DNA of 36,854 nt from Actinomadura sp. 7K507 (GTDB taxonomy: Bacteria > Actinomycetota > Actinomycetes > Streptosporangiales > Streptosporangiaceae): assembly GCF_004348425.1 (NCBI RefSeq), contig NZ_SMKK01000080.1:1-36854 (forward strand), in the 5' to 3' direction. The position numbers and the translations under genes are program-made. The notes beneath the pieces were generated by a model, which did no database searches, had not been told where the DNA came from, and worked only from the letters and a program-made list of their open reading frames with translations. This document shows positions 1 through 7,159 of the stretch, one piece after another (the first letter of the stretch is position 1; every line of letters starts with the position of its first letter).

Positions 1-223
1 GGTGGAGGCTTGGGAGGTCACCAACCTGTACACCGTCGCTTCCGCGATCCTGCTGGCGGCGCGGCGGCGGGACGAGACGCGCGGGAGTCACTGGCGTGAG
101 GACTTTCCCGAGCGTGCGGACGGCGCGTGGCGTGGTCATCTTGTGACGCGGCTGGCGGGGAACGTCCTGACGACCAGCTACGAACCCCTGGAAGACGAAC
201 CTCTGGAAGGAAGGCGCTCATGA
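1..223 (+). CDS. nadB: L-aspartate oxidase, C-terminal end (partial)
   Basis: The last 73 codons of a gene that begins before the window. The residues EVTNLYTVASAIL, then RRRDETRGSHWREDFPER, match the C-terminal helical domain of L-aspartate oxidase, where the RxESRGxHxRxDFP signature includes an active-site Arg. The enzyme oxidises L-aspartate to iminoaspartate with FAD, the first step of de novo NAD synthesis; NadA then makes quinolinate. The TGA stop overlaps the nadC start as ATGA, so the two are translationally coupled. Identification rests on the motif and on nadC following directly. Base 1 belongs to the preceding codon of the same frame. Confidence 0.85.
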   Translation, partial: VEAWEVTNLYTVASAILLAARRRDETRGSHWREDFPERADGAWRGHLVTRLAGNVLTTSYEPLEDEPLEGRRS

Positions 224-1077
224 CTCCTGAACTCTCGCAGAGGCTGCGTCAAGCCGGGCTCGATCCACAGGTTGTGGATAACCTCGTCCGGACGGCGCTG
301 GCCGAGGACGGTGAGGTCGACGTCACCAGCATGCCGATCTTCGCACCGGAGGAGACCGCGGCCGGGAGTCTGACCGCCCGCGATGGGGGCGTCGTCGCGG
401 GAATCCCGGTCGCCTGCGTCGTCTTCGACGCGCTGGACGTGGCGTACGAGGCAAAAGTGGAAGACGGGGAACGTGTGGCCCCCGGGCAGGTCCTCATCGA
501 GGTGAGCGGGCAGACCCGGGCCGTGCTGCGCGCGGAACGGACGGCCCTGAACCTGCTCACCCACCTGTCCGGAATCGCGACGGCCACCCGGATGTGGGCG
601 GACGCCATCGCCGGCACGAAGGCCAAGGTCCGCGACACCCGCAAGACCTTGCCCGGCCTCCGCGCCCTCCAGAAGTACGCCGTGCACTGCGGCGGAGGCG
701 TCAACCACAGGATGGGCCTGTACGACGCCGCGCTCATCAAGGACAACCACGTCGCGGCGGCCGGAAGCATCACCAAGGCGTACGAGGCGATCCGTGCCGT
801 GTACCCGTCCCTCCACGTCCAGGTGGAGTGCGACACCCTCGCACAGGTCGAAGAGGCCGTCGCGGTGGGCGCCACTAGCATCCTGCTCGACAACATGACC
901 GACGCCCAGATGGCGGAGGCGGTGTCGCTCGTTGCGGGGCGGGCGGAGCTTGAGGCCAGCGGTGGCCTTACCCTGGAGCGGGCCCGAGACGTCGCTGTGA
1001 CCGGGGTGGACTACCTTGCCGTCGGCGCGCTGACGCACTCGGCGCATGTCTTCGACATCGGCCTTGACTTCTCCTGA
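220..1077 (+). CDS. nadC: Nicotinate-nucleotide pyrophosphorylase (carboxylating), quinolinate phosphoribosyltransferase
   Basis: A 285-residue protein, the usual length for NadC. It joins quinolinate and PRPP to give nicotinate mononucleotide, CO2 and PPi. Visible family motifs are RTALNLLTHLSGIAT, the DTRKTLPGLRALQKYAV stretch with substrate-binding Arg and Lys, GGGVNHRMGL, IKDNH, VECDT, LLDNM, and the C-terminal EASGG...VGALTHS phosphate-binding region. The ATG at 220 overlaps the nadB stop (ATGA) and has the purine-rich GGAAGGAAGG just upstream, so it is preferred over an in-frame start at 127 lying inside nadB. It sits in a nadB-nadC-coaX operon, with coaX starting 14 nt after its stop. 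Confidence 0.96.
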   Translation: MTPELSQRLRQAGLDPQVVDNLVRTALAEDGEVDVTSMPIFAPEETAAGSLTARDGGVVAGIPVACVVFDALDVAYEAKVEDGERVAPGQVLIEVSGQTRAVLRAERTALNLLTHLSGIATATRMWADAIAGTKAKVRDTRKTLPGLRALQKYAVHCGGGVNHRMGLYDAALIKDNHVAAAGSITKAYEAIRAVYPSLHVQVECDTLAQVEEAVAVGATSILLDNMTDAQMAEAVSLVAGRAELEASGGLTLERARDVAVTGVDYLAVGALTHSAHVFDIGLDFS

Positions 1078-1091
1078 CCAGCGGGGACCTG

Positions 1092-1874
1092 ATGCTGCTC
1101 ACCATCGACGTCGGTAACACCCAGACCGTCCTCGGCCTGTTCGAGGGCGAGGAGGTGATCGAGCACTGGAGGATCAACACCGATCCGCGGCGGACCGCCG
1201 ACGAGATCGCGGTGGTCCTGCAGGGCCTCGTCCAGCAGAGTCCGCTGCTGGCCGATACCGACATCAGTGGTATCGCGCTGTGCTCCACGGTCCCGTCCGT
1301 CCTGCACGAGATGCGGGAGATGTGCCGCCGCTACTACGGCGACGTGCCCGCGGTGATCGTGGAACCGGGCGTCAAGACCGGCGTTCCCGTCCGGATGGAC
1401 AACCCGAAGGAAGTCGGCGCCGACCGCATCGTGAACGCGCTGGCCGCCGTCCACACCCACGGCGGCCCGGCGATCGTCGTCGACTTCGGCACCGCCACGA
1501 CCTTCGACGCCGTCTCAGCCAAGGGCGAGTACGTGGGCGGCGCGATCGCCCCGGGCATAGAGATCTCTATAGACGCGCTGTCCTCGCGCGGCGCCCAGCT
1601 GCACAAGATCGAACTCGTCAGGCCGCGCAGCGTGGTCGCCAAGAACACCGTCGAGGCGCTGCAGTCCGGGATCATCTTCGGCTTCGCCGGGCAGGTGGAC
1701 GGCATCGTCGAGCGCATGTCCGACGAGCTCTCCGAGAATCCCGACGAGATCACGGTCATCGCCACGGGCGGTCTCGCGCCGCTCGTCCTGGAGGAGTCCC
1801 GCTGCATCGACGTGTTCGAGCCGTGGCTCACCCTGATCGGCCTCCGCCTCATCTACGAGCGCAACACCCCGTAG
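1092..1874 (+). CDS. coaX: Type III pantothenate kinase
   Basis: A 260-residue ASKHA-fold kinase that phosphorylates pantothenate in the first committed step of CoA synthesis; type III enzymes typically use a monovalent cation and are not feedback-inhibited by CoA. The N-terminal phosphate-binding loop DVGNTQTVLGLF, the DFGTATTFDAVS segment with the catalytic Asp, the GGAIAPGIEIS loop and the C-terminal ATGGLAPLV glycine loop are all present. A GGGGAC ribosome-binding site precedes the ATG. It follows nadC by 14 nt, probably in the same transcript. The last 13 codons including the stop are tandemly duplicated after the gene, so readthrough of the TAG would add a near-copy of the C-terminus. 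Confidence 0.96.
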   Translation: MLLTIDVGNTQTVLGLFEGEEVIEHWRINTDPRRTADEIAVVLQGLVQQSPLLADTDISGIALCSTVPSVLHEMREMCRRYYGDVPAVIVEPGVKTGVPVRMDNPKEVGADRIVNALAAVHTHGGPAIVVDFGTATTFDAVSAKGEYVGGAIAPGIEISIDALSSRGAQLHKIELVRPRSVVAKNTVEALQSGIIFGFAGQVDGIVERMSDELSENPDEITVIATGGLAPLVLEESRCIDVFEPWLTLIGLRLIYERNTP

Positions 1875-1913
1875 CTCGGCCTCCGCCTCAGCTACGAGCG
1901 CGACACCCCGTAG
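1837..1913 (+). repeat. 39-bp-period tandem duplication of the coaX 3' end
   Basis: Two 38-nt units, 1837-1874 and 1876-1913, lie in a 39-nt period and differ at two positions. The first contains the last coaX codons (GLRLIYERNTP-stop). The second, in the same frame after the stop, would encode GLRLSYERDTP-stop. The period is exactly 13 codons. Seen directly in the sequence. Confidence 0.95.
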
Positions 1914-1963
1914 CCCGCCGAAGGAGGGCGCTGCGGCGTCCGGCGCCAAGGGCGACGCAATAG
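1914..1963 (+). repeat. Diverged copy of an intergenic repeat (partner at 5596-5645)
   Basis: These 50 nt align without gaps to 5596-5645; I count 39 of 50 identical. Shared landmarks are CCCGCCGAAGGA at the left, CGCCAAGGGC in the middle and GCAATA at the right. Here the right end merges with the lysS -10 box. The partner forms the right arm of the inverted-repeat element at 5405-5648. It may be a REP- or MITE-derived fragment; that is inference. Confidence 0.55.
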
Positions 1964-1975
1964 GCTGGGCAGGTG
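1961..1975 (+). promoter_or_regulatory. lysS -10 box and leaderless start
   Basis: TAGGCT at 1961-1966 fits the actinobacterial TANNNT -10 element and ends 6 nt before the GTG start of lysS. No ribosome-binding site fits in that gap. This arrangement predicts transcription beginning at or next to the start codon. No convincing -35 hexamer is visible. Confidence 0.6.
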
Positions 1976-3466
1976 ACTGACGAGACCTTCGACGAGCTCC
2001 CGGAGCAGATGCGCGTGCGCCGGGAGAAGCTCGACCGGCTCCGCGAGAGCGGAATCGATCCCTACCCGGTGACCTTTCCGCGGACGGCGACGATCGCTGA
2101 GATCCGCGAGAAACACCCGGATCTGGAGCCGGGCACCGAGACGGGCGAGAAGGTCGGCGTCGCCGGACGCGTCATGCTGGTCCGCAACACCGGGAAGCTG
2201 TGCTTCGCGACCGTCCGGGACGGCGGCGGCGAGATCCAGATCATGCTCTCGCTGGCCAAGGTCGGGCAGGAGCAGCTCGACTTCTGGAAGCGGGAGGTCG
2301 ACCTCGGCGACCACGTCGGCGTCGAGGGCGAGGTCATCACGTCCCGCCGCGGCGAGCTGTCGATCATGGCCGACCGGTTCGCGATCACGTCGAAGTGCCT
2401 GCGCCCGCTGCCGGAGAAGCACGCCGGGCTGACCGACCCGGAGGCGCGGGTCCGGCAGCGGTACGTCGATCTCATCGTCAACGACGAGGCCCGCAGGATG
2501 GCGCGGATCCGCAGCGCGACCGTCCGCGCGGTGCGGGACTTCTGGCACGACGAGGGGTACCTCGAGGTCGAGACGCCGATGCTGCAGCCGATCCACGGCG
2601 GTGCGGCGGCGCGTCCGTTCAAGACGCACATCAACGCCTACGACATGGACCTCTACCTGCGCATCGCCATCGAGCTGTACCTGAAGCGGCTCGTCGTCGG
2701 CGGCATCGACAAGGTCTTCGAGGTCAACCGGAACTTCCGGAACGAGGGCGCGGACTCCACGCACAACCCCGAGTTCACGATGGTGGAGGCCTACGGGACG
2801 TACCTCGACTACAACGACATGGCCGATCTGACCCAGCGGATGTACCAGCGGGCGGTCATCGCCGCGCTCGGCACCACCGTGGTCGTCCATGACGGCGTCG
2901 AGATCGACCTCGGCCTGGCGGAGTGGCCGCGGATCACGCTGTACGGGTCGGTGTCGGAGGCGCTCGGCGAGGAGATCACCCCGCACACGCCCATTGAGGA
3001 CGTCCGTAAACTCGCGGGCGCCCGGGGGATCTCGGGGGATCCCAAGTGGGGGCAGGGCAGGCTCGTCCAGGAGCTGTTCGAGGAGCTGATCGAGCACACC
3101 CTCGTCCAGCCCACGTTCGTCATGGACTACCCGGTCGAGACGTCCCCGCTGACCCGCCAGCACCGCGAGGAGCCGCTGCTCACCGAGAAGTGGGATCTGA
3201 TCGGGTTCGGGGCGGAGCTGGGCACCGCCTACTCCGAGCTGGTCGACCCGATCGAGCAGCGCCGCCGCCTGACCGAGCAGTCGCTGCTCGCCGCGGGCGG
3301 GGATCCCGAGGCCATGCAGCTGGACGAGGACTTCCTGCGCGCCCTGGAGTACGCGATGCCGCCGACGGGCGGGATGGGCGCCGGCATCGACCGCATGATC
3401 ATGGCGTTCACCGGCAAGGGAATCCGCGAGACGATCCTGTTCCCGCTGGTCAAGCCCGAACAGTGA
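1973..3466 (+). CDS. lysS: Lysine--tRNA ligase, class II
   Basis: A 497-residue class II aminoacyl-tRNA synthetase that charges tRNA-Lys. An N-terminal OB-fold anticodon-binding domain (about residues 60-160, VAGRVMLVRNTGKLCFATVRD) precedes the catalytic core. Motif 2 is in RNFRNEGADSTHNPEFTMVE, and motif 3 is the GMGAGIDRMIMAFTG stretch near the C-terminus. PTFVMDYPVETSPLTRQHRE and AYSELVDPIEQR are typical of the actinobacterial form. The GTG start lies 6 nt after a TAGGCT -10 box, implying a leaderless mRNA. It is separated from coaX by the duplicated coaX tail and a repeat fragment, and is convergent with the LacI-type gene. Confidence 0.95.
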   Translation: MTDETFDELPEQMRVRREKLDRLRESGIDPYPVTFPRTATIAEIREKHPDLEPGTETGEKVGVAGRVMLVRNTGKLCFATVRDGGGEIQIMLSLAKVGQEQLDFWKREVDLGDHVGVEGEVITSRRGELSIMADRFAITSKCLRPLPEKHAGLTDPEARVRQRYVDLIVNDEARRMARIRSATVRAVRDFWHDEGYLEVETPMLQPIHGGAAARPFKTHINAYDMDLYLRIAIELYLKRLVVGGIDKVFEVNRNFRNEGADSTHNPEFTMVEAYGTYLDYNDMADLTQRMYQRAVIAALGTTVVVHDGVEIDLGLAEWPRITLYGSVSEALGEEITPHTPIEDVRKLAGARGISGDPKWGQGRLVQELFEELIEHTLVQPTFVMDYPVETSPLTRQHREEPLLTEKWDLIGFGAELGTAYSELVDPIEQRRRLTEQSLLAAGGDPEAMQLDEDFLRALEYAMPPTGGMGAGIDRMIMAFTGKGIRETILFPLVKPEQ

Positions 3467-3473
3467 TGGCGAG

Positions 3474-3507
3474 GCGGGCCGCTGGGCGTTCTCGCCGGGC
3501 GGCCCGC
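3474..3507. terminator. Bidirectional terminator hairpin between lysS and the lacI-type gene
   Basis: Arms GCGGGCCGC (3474-3482) and GCGGCCCGC (3499-3507) are perfect complements, and an inner GGGCG/CGCC pairing continues the stem. The hairpin begins 7 nt after the lysS stop and reaches the last base of the oppositely oriented regulator's stop, so it could end both transcripts. There is no U tract, as is common in actinobacteria. Confidence 0.7.
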
Positions 3508-4529
3508 TAAGCGCTTTCTCGGATCACCAGATCGGGCCTCAGCACCACCTGGCGGTGCTGATGGGACTTGCCCTCGCCGATCTCGGCCATGGCGAGCTCG
3601 GCGGCCTCCCAGCCGAGTTCGCGGCGGGGCTGCCGGATGGTGGTCAGCGGGACGGCGGCGCTCGCGGCGAGCTCGATGTCGTCGTAGCCGATCACGGCGA
3701 TGTCGCCGGGGACGCTGACGCCGAGCCGGGTGAGTTCGTTGATCAGGCCGATGGCGAGCAGGTCGTTGGCGCAGAAGACGCCGTCGGGCCGCGGTGACGA
3801 CTCCAGGATCTGGTGTGCCGCGGCCTGGCCTTCGGTGGGGCTCATCGCATCCTGGACCAGGGTTACGGGCTTTCCGAAACCGGCCTCCACGATCGTGCGG
3901 GCGGCGCCTTCGCGGCGTTCGACGCACGGCTCCGGCTCGGGCACGCCGGTGACGAAGGCGATCCGCTCGCGGCCGATGCCGAGCAGGTACGCGGCGGCGA
4001 TCTCCCCGCCCGCGACGTGGTCGACCTGGGCGGAGCAGCCGCCGGACGCGTCCCGGTCGATCAGCACCACGCTCATCCCGGCGGCGCGGAGCCGGGAGAC
4101 GTCGCGGGCGGACAGCCCGACCGGGATGATCAGGACGCCGGCGGCGCGCTGGTCCTCCAGGAGCTCCAGCGAGCGCTGCTCTTTCGCGGCCGAGTAGTCG
4201 CTGGAGAGCCAGAGGGCGTCGTGGCCGGACGCGTTGAGCGCGGCCTCGGCCCCTCGGGCGACGTCGGTCGCGTACGGGCTGGCGAGATCCTCGACGACGA
4301 CGCCGAACGCGCGGCGCGGCTCGTCGCCGAACTCGCCCGCGGTGCGTTCGGGGCCCCGTCGGAGCCGCCGCGCGGACTCGTTCCGGACGAATCCGAGCTC
4401 CTCGATCGCCGCTCGAACACGGTCACGGGTGGCTTCGGCCACGAGATCTGGCCGGTTTAGGACATTCGAAACGGTCCCAACTGAGACCCCAGCACGCCTC
4501 GCGACCTCACGAATACTGGTCTGTGGCAA
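3507..4529 (-). CDS. LacI-family transcriptional regulator
   Basis: About 340 residues when started at the TTG at 4529, which follows GAGGAG at proper spacing; an in-frame ATG at 4607 would add 26 residues before the HTH. The N-terminal LacI-type HTH reads SIREVARRAGVSVGTVSNVLN, followed by the hinge helix (ESARRLRRG). The rest is a periplasmic-binding-protein-like effector domain (FGVVVEDLASPY, VLIDRDASGG, CANDLLAIGLINELT, IGYDDIELA). Such proteins repress sugar or nucleoside genes until an inducer binds; the effector here cannot be read. No catabolic genes adjoin it. A LacI-type palindrome lies upstream at 4697-4708, so autoregulation or control of the divergent promoter is likely. Confidence 0.9.
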   Translation of the reverse strand: MPQTSIREVARRAGVSVGTVSNVLNRPDLVAEATRDRVRAAIEELGFVRNESARRLRRGPERTAGEFGDEPRRAFGVVVEDLASPYATDVARGAEAALNASGHDALWLSSDYSAAKEQRSLELLEDQRAAGVLIIPVGLSARDVSRLRAAGMSVVLIDRDASGGCSAQVDHVAGGEIAAAYLLGIGRERIAFVTGVPEPEPCVERREGAARTIVEAGFGKPVTLVQDAMSPTEGQAAAHQILESSPRPDGVFCANDLLAIGLINELTRLGVSVPGDIAVIGYDDIELAASAAVPLTTIRQPRRELGWEAAELAMAEIGEGKSHQHRQVVLRPDLVIRESA

Positions 4530-4648
4530 CTCGCTCCTCGTCCCGCTCCGGGGGCGTTGCCCCTGGTAGTGGCGTTGTGCATAGCGCGCCGGTGAATAGC
4601 CGGTCACGCATCGAGATCATCCGCACACATATTGCATCGAACCAGCGC

Positions 4649-4677
4649 TTGACGGGCCGGATCCGGCCGCCTAGCGT
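4649..4677 (+). promoter_or_regulatory. Sigma-70-type promoter with a palindrome in its spacer
   Basis: TTGACG (4649-4654), a 17-nt spacer and TAGCGT (4672-4677) make a good housekeeping promoter reading right. The spacer holds the perfect 14-bp palindrome GGCCGGATCCGGCC at 4655-4668, which looks like an operator between the -35 and -10 boxes. The next gene downstream is the small HTH gene at 5015, so the transcript would have a leader of roughly 330 nt. Confidence 0.6.
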
Positions 4678-4696
4678 TCCGAGCCGAAGCGTAGCT

Positions 4697-4708
4697 TGAA
4701 ACGATTCA
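4697..4708. promoter_or_regulatory. LacI-type operator candidate
   Basis: TGAAACGATTCA is a near-palindrome with a central CG, the usual layout of LacI/GalR-family operators. It lies about 20 bp after the -10 box of the rightward promoter and 170 bp upstream of the divergent LacI-type gene. A second palindrome, TCTTGTTCAAGA (4712-4723), nested in GATCT...AGATC (4710-4729), follows immediately. Confidence 0.5.
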
Positions 4709-5014
4709 CGATCTTGTTCAAGACAGATCTGGCCGGGTCCAACGAGAAGGGGCGGGTGCGGATGGCTGGCGATCTCTTCCCGTCTCCCTCGGCTGGCCAA
4801 CGAGTGAATCGTCACCCGGAGTTCCCCCGAACGACCCCCCAATCGGCCAGGCGGCCACCTCCGGCCAAGCACGCGAGACAGAAAAGGAACCCGATGATCT
4901 AGTCCGGAGGGGCTCCGGACCCGGCAACCCAACGCGCGTACAGAGGCCCAACCCGTGCCTGTGCAGCGGACGGCTGCATCCCCGCGGTCATCACCACGGA
5001 CGAGGGAGGACGGA

Positions 5015-5245
5015 GTGGAAACAGCCACACTCGCACGTCGTGGCACCGACGATTTCGGGCTGAGCGAGGAGGAGATCCGGCTGCTCGCCCAGATCGCCAG
5101 CGGTGTCACCGCCGATGTGGCGGCACGCAAGCTGGAGTTGAGCGCACGGACCTTGCGGCGCCGGTTGCGGACGATCTGCGACCGGCTGGAGGTCAACACC
5201 CCTATCGAGGCCGTGGTGTGGGCGGCCCGGAGGCAGCTCATCTAG
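5015..5245 (+). CDS. Small orphan LuxR-type (GerE-like) helix-turn-helix protein
   Basis: 76 residues from the GTG at 5015, which has GGAGG at 5005-5009; an upstream in-frame GTG at 4955 would add 20 low-complexity residues. Nearly the whole protein is one LuxR/GerE DNA-binding domain: LSEEEIRLLAQIASGVTADV, then ARKLELSARTLRRRLRTICDRL and a final IEAVVWAARRQLI helix. There is no receiver or ligand domain, so it is a stand-alone HTH and cannot be assigned a signal. A strong terminator follows 14 nt after the stop. A promoter with palindromic sites lies at 4649-4729. Confidence 0.8.
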   Translation: METATLARRGTDDFGLSEEEIRLLAQIASGVTADVAARKLELSARTLRRRLRTICDRLEVNTPIEAVVWAARRQLI

Positions 5246-5259
5246 CTGAATCACCCCCC

Positions 5260-5286
5260 GACGCTCGCCTGGGGACGGCGAGCGTC
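5260..5286 (+). terminator. Terminator after the LuxR-type HTH gene
   Basis: A perfect 10-bp stem, GACGCTCGCC (5260-5269) with GGCGAGCGTC (5277-5286), and a 7-nt loop, beginning 14 nt after the stop codon. No U tract follows. Confidence 0.75.
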
Positions 5287-5404
5287 ACCAAGAATCCAGG
5301 TGGCGAACTCATGCGAACTCCGTCCGACCCCGCAGCGGCGGCCCCGGCGTCCTGACAGGTAGGTCCCTGCAGGCGGTGCCGCCGCGGACGGTGTTTGTTC
5401 GTAG

Positions 5405-5648
5405 TGTTCGTTGCAGTGCCCTTGGCGTCAGCCGCTGAGCGCACAGCCCCGGGCAGCCACACCAGCGTCACCGCACCCCGCAACAACCCCAACCGTCGCG
5501 ATCGCGTCCGAAGGCAGGTTGCGAGCGGAGCGAGAAACCTGATCGCGCAGCGAGCCGCTAGGCGAGTCGGAGCGATGCAGCGATCGCACGCAGTGCCCGC
5601 CGAAGGAAGGCGCGCCAGCGCCTGACGCCAAGGGCACTGCAATAAACA
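5405..5648. mobile_element. MITE-like element with 27-bp terminal inverted repeats
   Basis: A 244-bp non-coding unit. Its left end (5405-5431) and right end (5622-5648) are inverted copies of 27 bp with two mismatches; the inner 21 bp (5411-5431 and 5622-5642) are perfect. Pairing continues imperfectly inward. The interior holds further small palindromes, for example CAGGTT...AACCTG around 5516-5541, and GAGCG-rich repeats. No transposase is encoded and I see no clear target-site duplication. The right half resembles 1914-1963 upstream of lysS. It lies between convergent genes, 3 nt from the hydrolase stop, so it could also act as a transcription barrier. Confidence 0.5.
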
Positions 5649-5651
5649 AGG

Positions 5652-6698
5652 TCAGGCTACTCTTACGGCGCCTGCGTAGGGGCGGCCGGCCATGGGGGCG
5701 ATCTTGATGACGTCGCCTGTTCTTGGGGCGTGGAGCATTTTGCCGTTGCCGACGTACATCCCCATGTGGTGGAGGTCGGAGTAGAAGAACACGAGGTCGC
5801 CCGGCTGGAGCTGGCTCCGTGACACGTGGGTGCCCGCGTTCCACTGGCTGCCGGTGTAGTGCGGGAGATTGATGCCGACCTGCTTGTAGGCCCACATCGT
5901 CAGGCCTGAGCAGTCGAAGCTGCTCGGGCCGGCGGCGCCCCACACGTACGGACGGCCGATCTTGGACATCGCGGCCCGCAGCGCCTGGGCGGCCTTGCCG
6001 GTGCCGACGACGGGGAGCTTGGCGAGCTGGGTGGGGTCCTTCTTGACGAGCTTGCCGCGCACCTTCTCGTAGGTCTCGGTGACCTTCTTGCGTTGCGCGT
6101 CGAGCTGCGTGCGCAGCTGCTTGACCTGCGTGGCGCGCGACTCGGCGGACTTGCGGGCGCGCTCGGCGGCCTGCATGGCCTGCATCAGCCCGAGGACCCT
6201 GGTGCTGTCCTGCTTGGCGAAGTAGTTGAGGGTGGCGGCCTGGTCGAGGACGGACTGCGGGTCCTGGGACGCGACGAACGACACGGTCGGGTCGGTGCCG
6301 CCCTGCATGTAGCTGGTGGCGGCCAGGGTGCTGACCTTCTCCCGGACGCTCTTGAGTGACTTCTCCTGCCGCTCGGCGTTGTCGGCGGCGACCTTGGCGG
6401 CGCGCTGCGTCTGGGCGAGCTTGACCTTCATGCCGTTGTACTGCTCGGTGAGCTTCTCCAGCTCGTCGGCGAGCTTGAGGGCCTTGGACCGAAGTTCCTT
6501 CGTGGACGGCTCGGGGTCGGCGTGGGCCACGGGCATGGTGTGCGGCGCGACTGCGACGGCGACGAGCGCGCCGGCCATGGTCGCGGCCCTGGCAAGGGAT
6601 CGGGCGCCGTGGGAGCGGGTCTTCCGTCCGCCCGGGGTCGGCCGCGGGAAGCGTGAACGCGTGGGTCTTGAAAAGGGAGCGGGGCGCGGCGGCTCCAC
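5652..6698 (-). CDS. Secreted NlpC/P60 peptidoglycan endopeptidase (RipA-like)
   Basis: 348 residues from a GTG with GAGGAGA in front. A long basic N-terminus leads to a hydrophobic stretch (about 38-60) ending in AHA-DP, a likely signal peptidase site. A coiled-coil region (about 65-230) precedes the C-terminal NlpC/P60 domain, with Cys263 in FDCSGL, His311 in HHMGMY and His323 in LHAP as the probable catalytic triad. Such enzymes cut the gamma-D-Glu-diaminopimelate bond in stem peptides during growth and division, and the coiled coil often autoinhibits or docks the enzyme. The leader carries a c-di-AMP riboswitch, tying the hydrolase to c-di-AMP made by DisA (24042-25124). Confidence 0.93.
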   Translation of the reverse strand: MEPPRPAPFSRPTRSRFPRPTPGGRKTRSHGARSLARAATMAGALVAVAVAPHTMPVAHADPEPSTKELRSKALKLADELEKLTEQYNGMKVKLAQTQRAAKVAADNAERQEKSLKSVREKVSTLAATSYMQGGTDPTVSFVASQDPQSVLDQAATLNYFAKQDSTRVLGLMQAMQAAERARKSAESRATQVKQLRTQLDAQRKKVTETYEKVRGKLVKKDPTQLAKLPVVGTGKAAQALRAAMSKIGRPYVWGAAGPSSFDCSGLTMWAYKQVGINLPHYTGSQWNAGTHVSRSQLQPGDLVFFYSDLHHMGMYVGNGKMLHAPRTGDVIKIAPMAGRPYAGAVRVA

Positions 6699-6714
6699 GA
6701 ATTCTCCTCTCCTC

Positions 6715-6905
6715 GGCCGCCTACCGGGTCAGCTGACGGGTCGGGGCCAGGAGCAGCCCGTCCGCGGTAAAGCGCGGATTCACCCCTCACGGTGCGCGAG
6801 GGGCGATCCCCCGAACGCTCCAATGTGGGTCCCCGGCTCCTCCGGGGCGCTGGTTGCGGCCCGGGGACTCGGCGGTTCGGCCACCGTCCTGCGGTTGGCC
6901 GACAT
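6715..6905 (-). ncRNA. c-di-AMP riboswitch (ydaO/yuaA class)
   Basis: Read on the minus strand, the leader of the NlpC/P60 gene shows the conserved blocks of this class in order: GCCAACCGCAGGACGGTGGC (near 6880-6900), GGGACCCACATTGG (about 6819-6832), GGGGTGAATCC (6776-6786), and CCCGACCCGTCAGCTGACCC with GGTAGGCGGCC (about 6715-6745). The aptamer ends about 7-15 nt before the GAGGAGA ribosome-binding site. In characterised Streptomyces cases c-di-AMP binding lowers expression of resuscitation-factor or hydrolase genes; the same off-switch is inferred here. Confidence 0.9.
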
Positions 6906-6914
6906 CAGCGCAGG

Positions 6915-6943
6915 ACACTAACGGAACCCGGATTGGATGCCAA
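6915..6943 (-). promoter_or_regulatory. Promoter of the riboswitch/NlpC transcript
   Basis: On the minus strand, TTGGCA (6938-6943), a 17-nt spacer and TAGTGT (6915-6920) make a sigma-70-type promoter. The predicted start, around 6907, falls just before the first conserved block of the riboswitch. Confidence 0.7.
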
Positions 6944-7072
6944 CCAGAACATGTGAAGACGCAGGTCGCCGGGTGTGTTCACGGCAGCGCGCCGAAAGTC
7001 GATGTGTTCTGGCTCACTTCTCTGCCAGGGCTCATGGGCCTACCTAGTTGTTTTTATCTAGTCACTTGCGCG

Positions 7073-7110
7073 GCTGGATGGCCTTGTAAGAGCTGGATGG
7101 CCTTGTAAGA
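7073..7110 (+). repeat. Perfect 19-bp tandem duplication
   Basis: GCTGGATGGCCTTGTAAGA occurs twice head to tail at 7073-7091 and 7092-7110 without mismatch, in the divergent region between the NlpC promoter and the acetyltransferase. It ends 49 bp before the acetyltransferase start codon, roughly where that gene's -35 region and upstream binding sites should be. Confidence 0.95.
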
Positions 7111-7159
7111 GGGGTGTCCACCTGTAGCAAGGGGGCGTGTTCGATAATCTCGCCTGTTT

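Noticed and set aside
1892..3163. Long minus-strand frame over lysS
   Set aside because: Arg/Asp/Val-rich shadow of the synthetase with no start signal or motif.
4696..4902. Short TTG-started frame just after the 4649 promoter
   Set aside because: It starts inside the LacI-type palindrome, lacks a ribosome-binding site, and its residues are low-complexity; the downstream GTG at 5015 has GGAGG and a real domain.
5395..5625. Open frame inside the inverted-repeat element
   Set aside because: Covers most of the palindromic element, so its residues follow repeat structure; no family resemblance.
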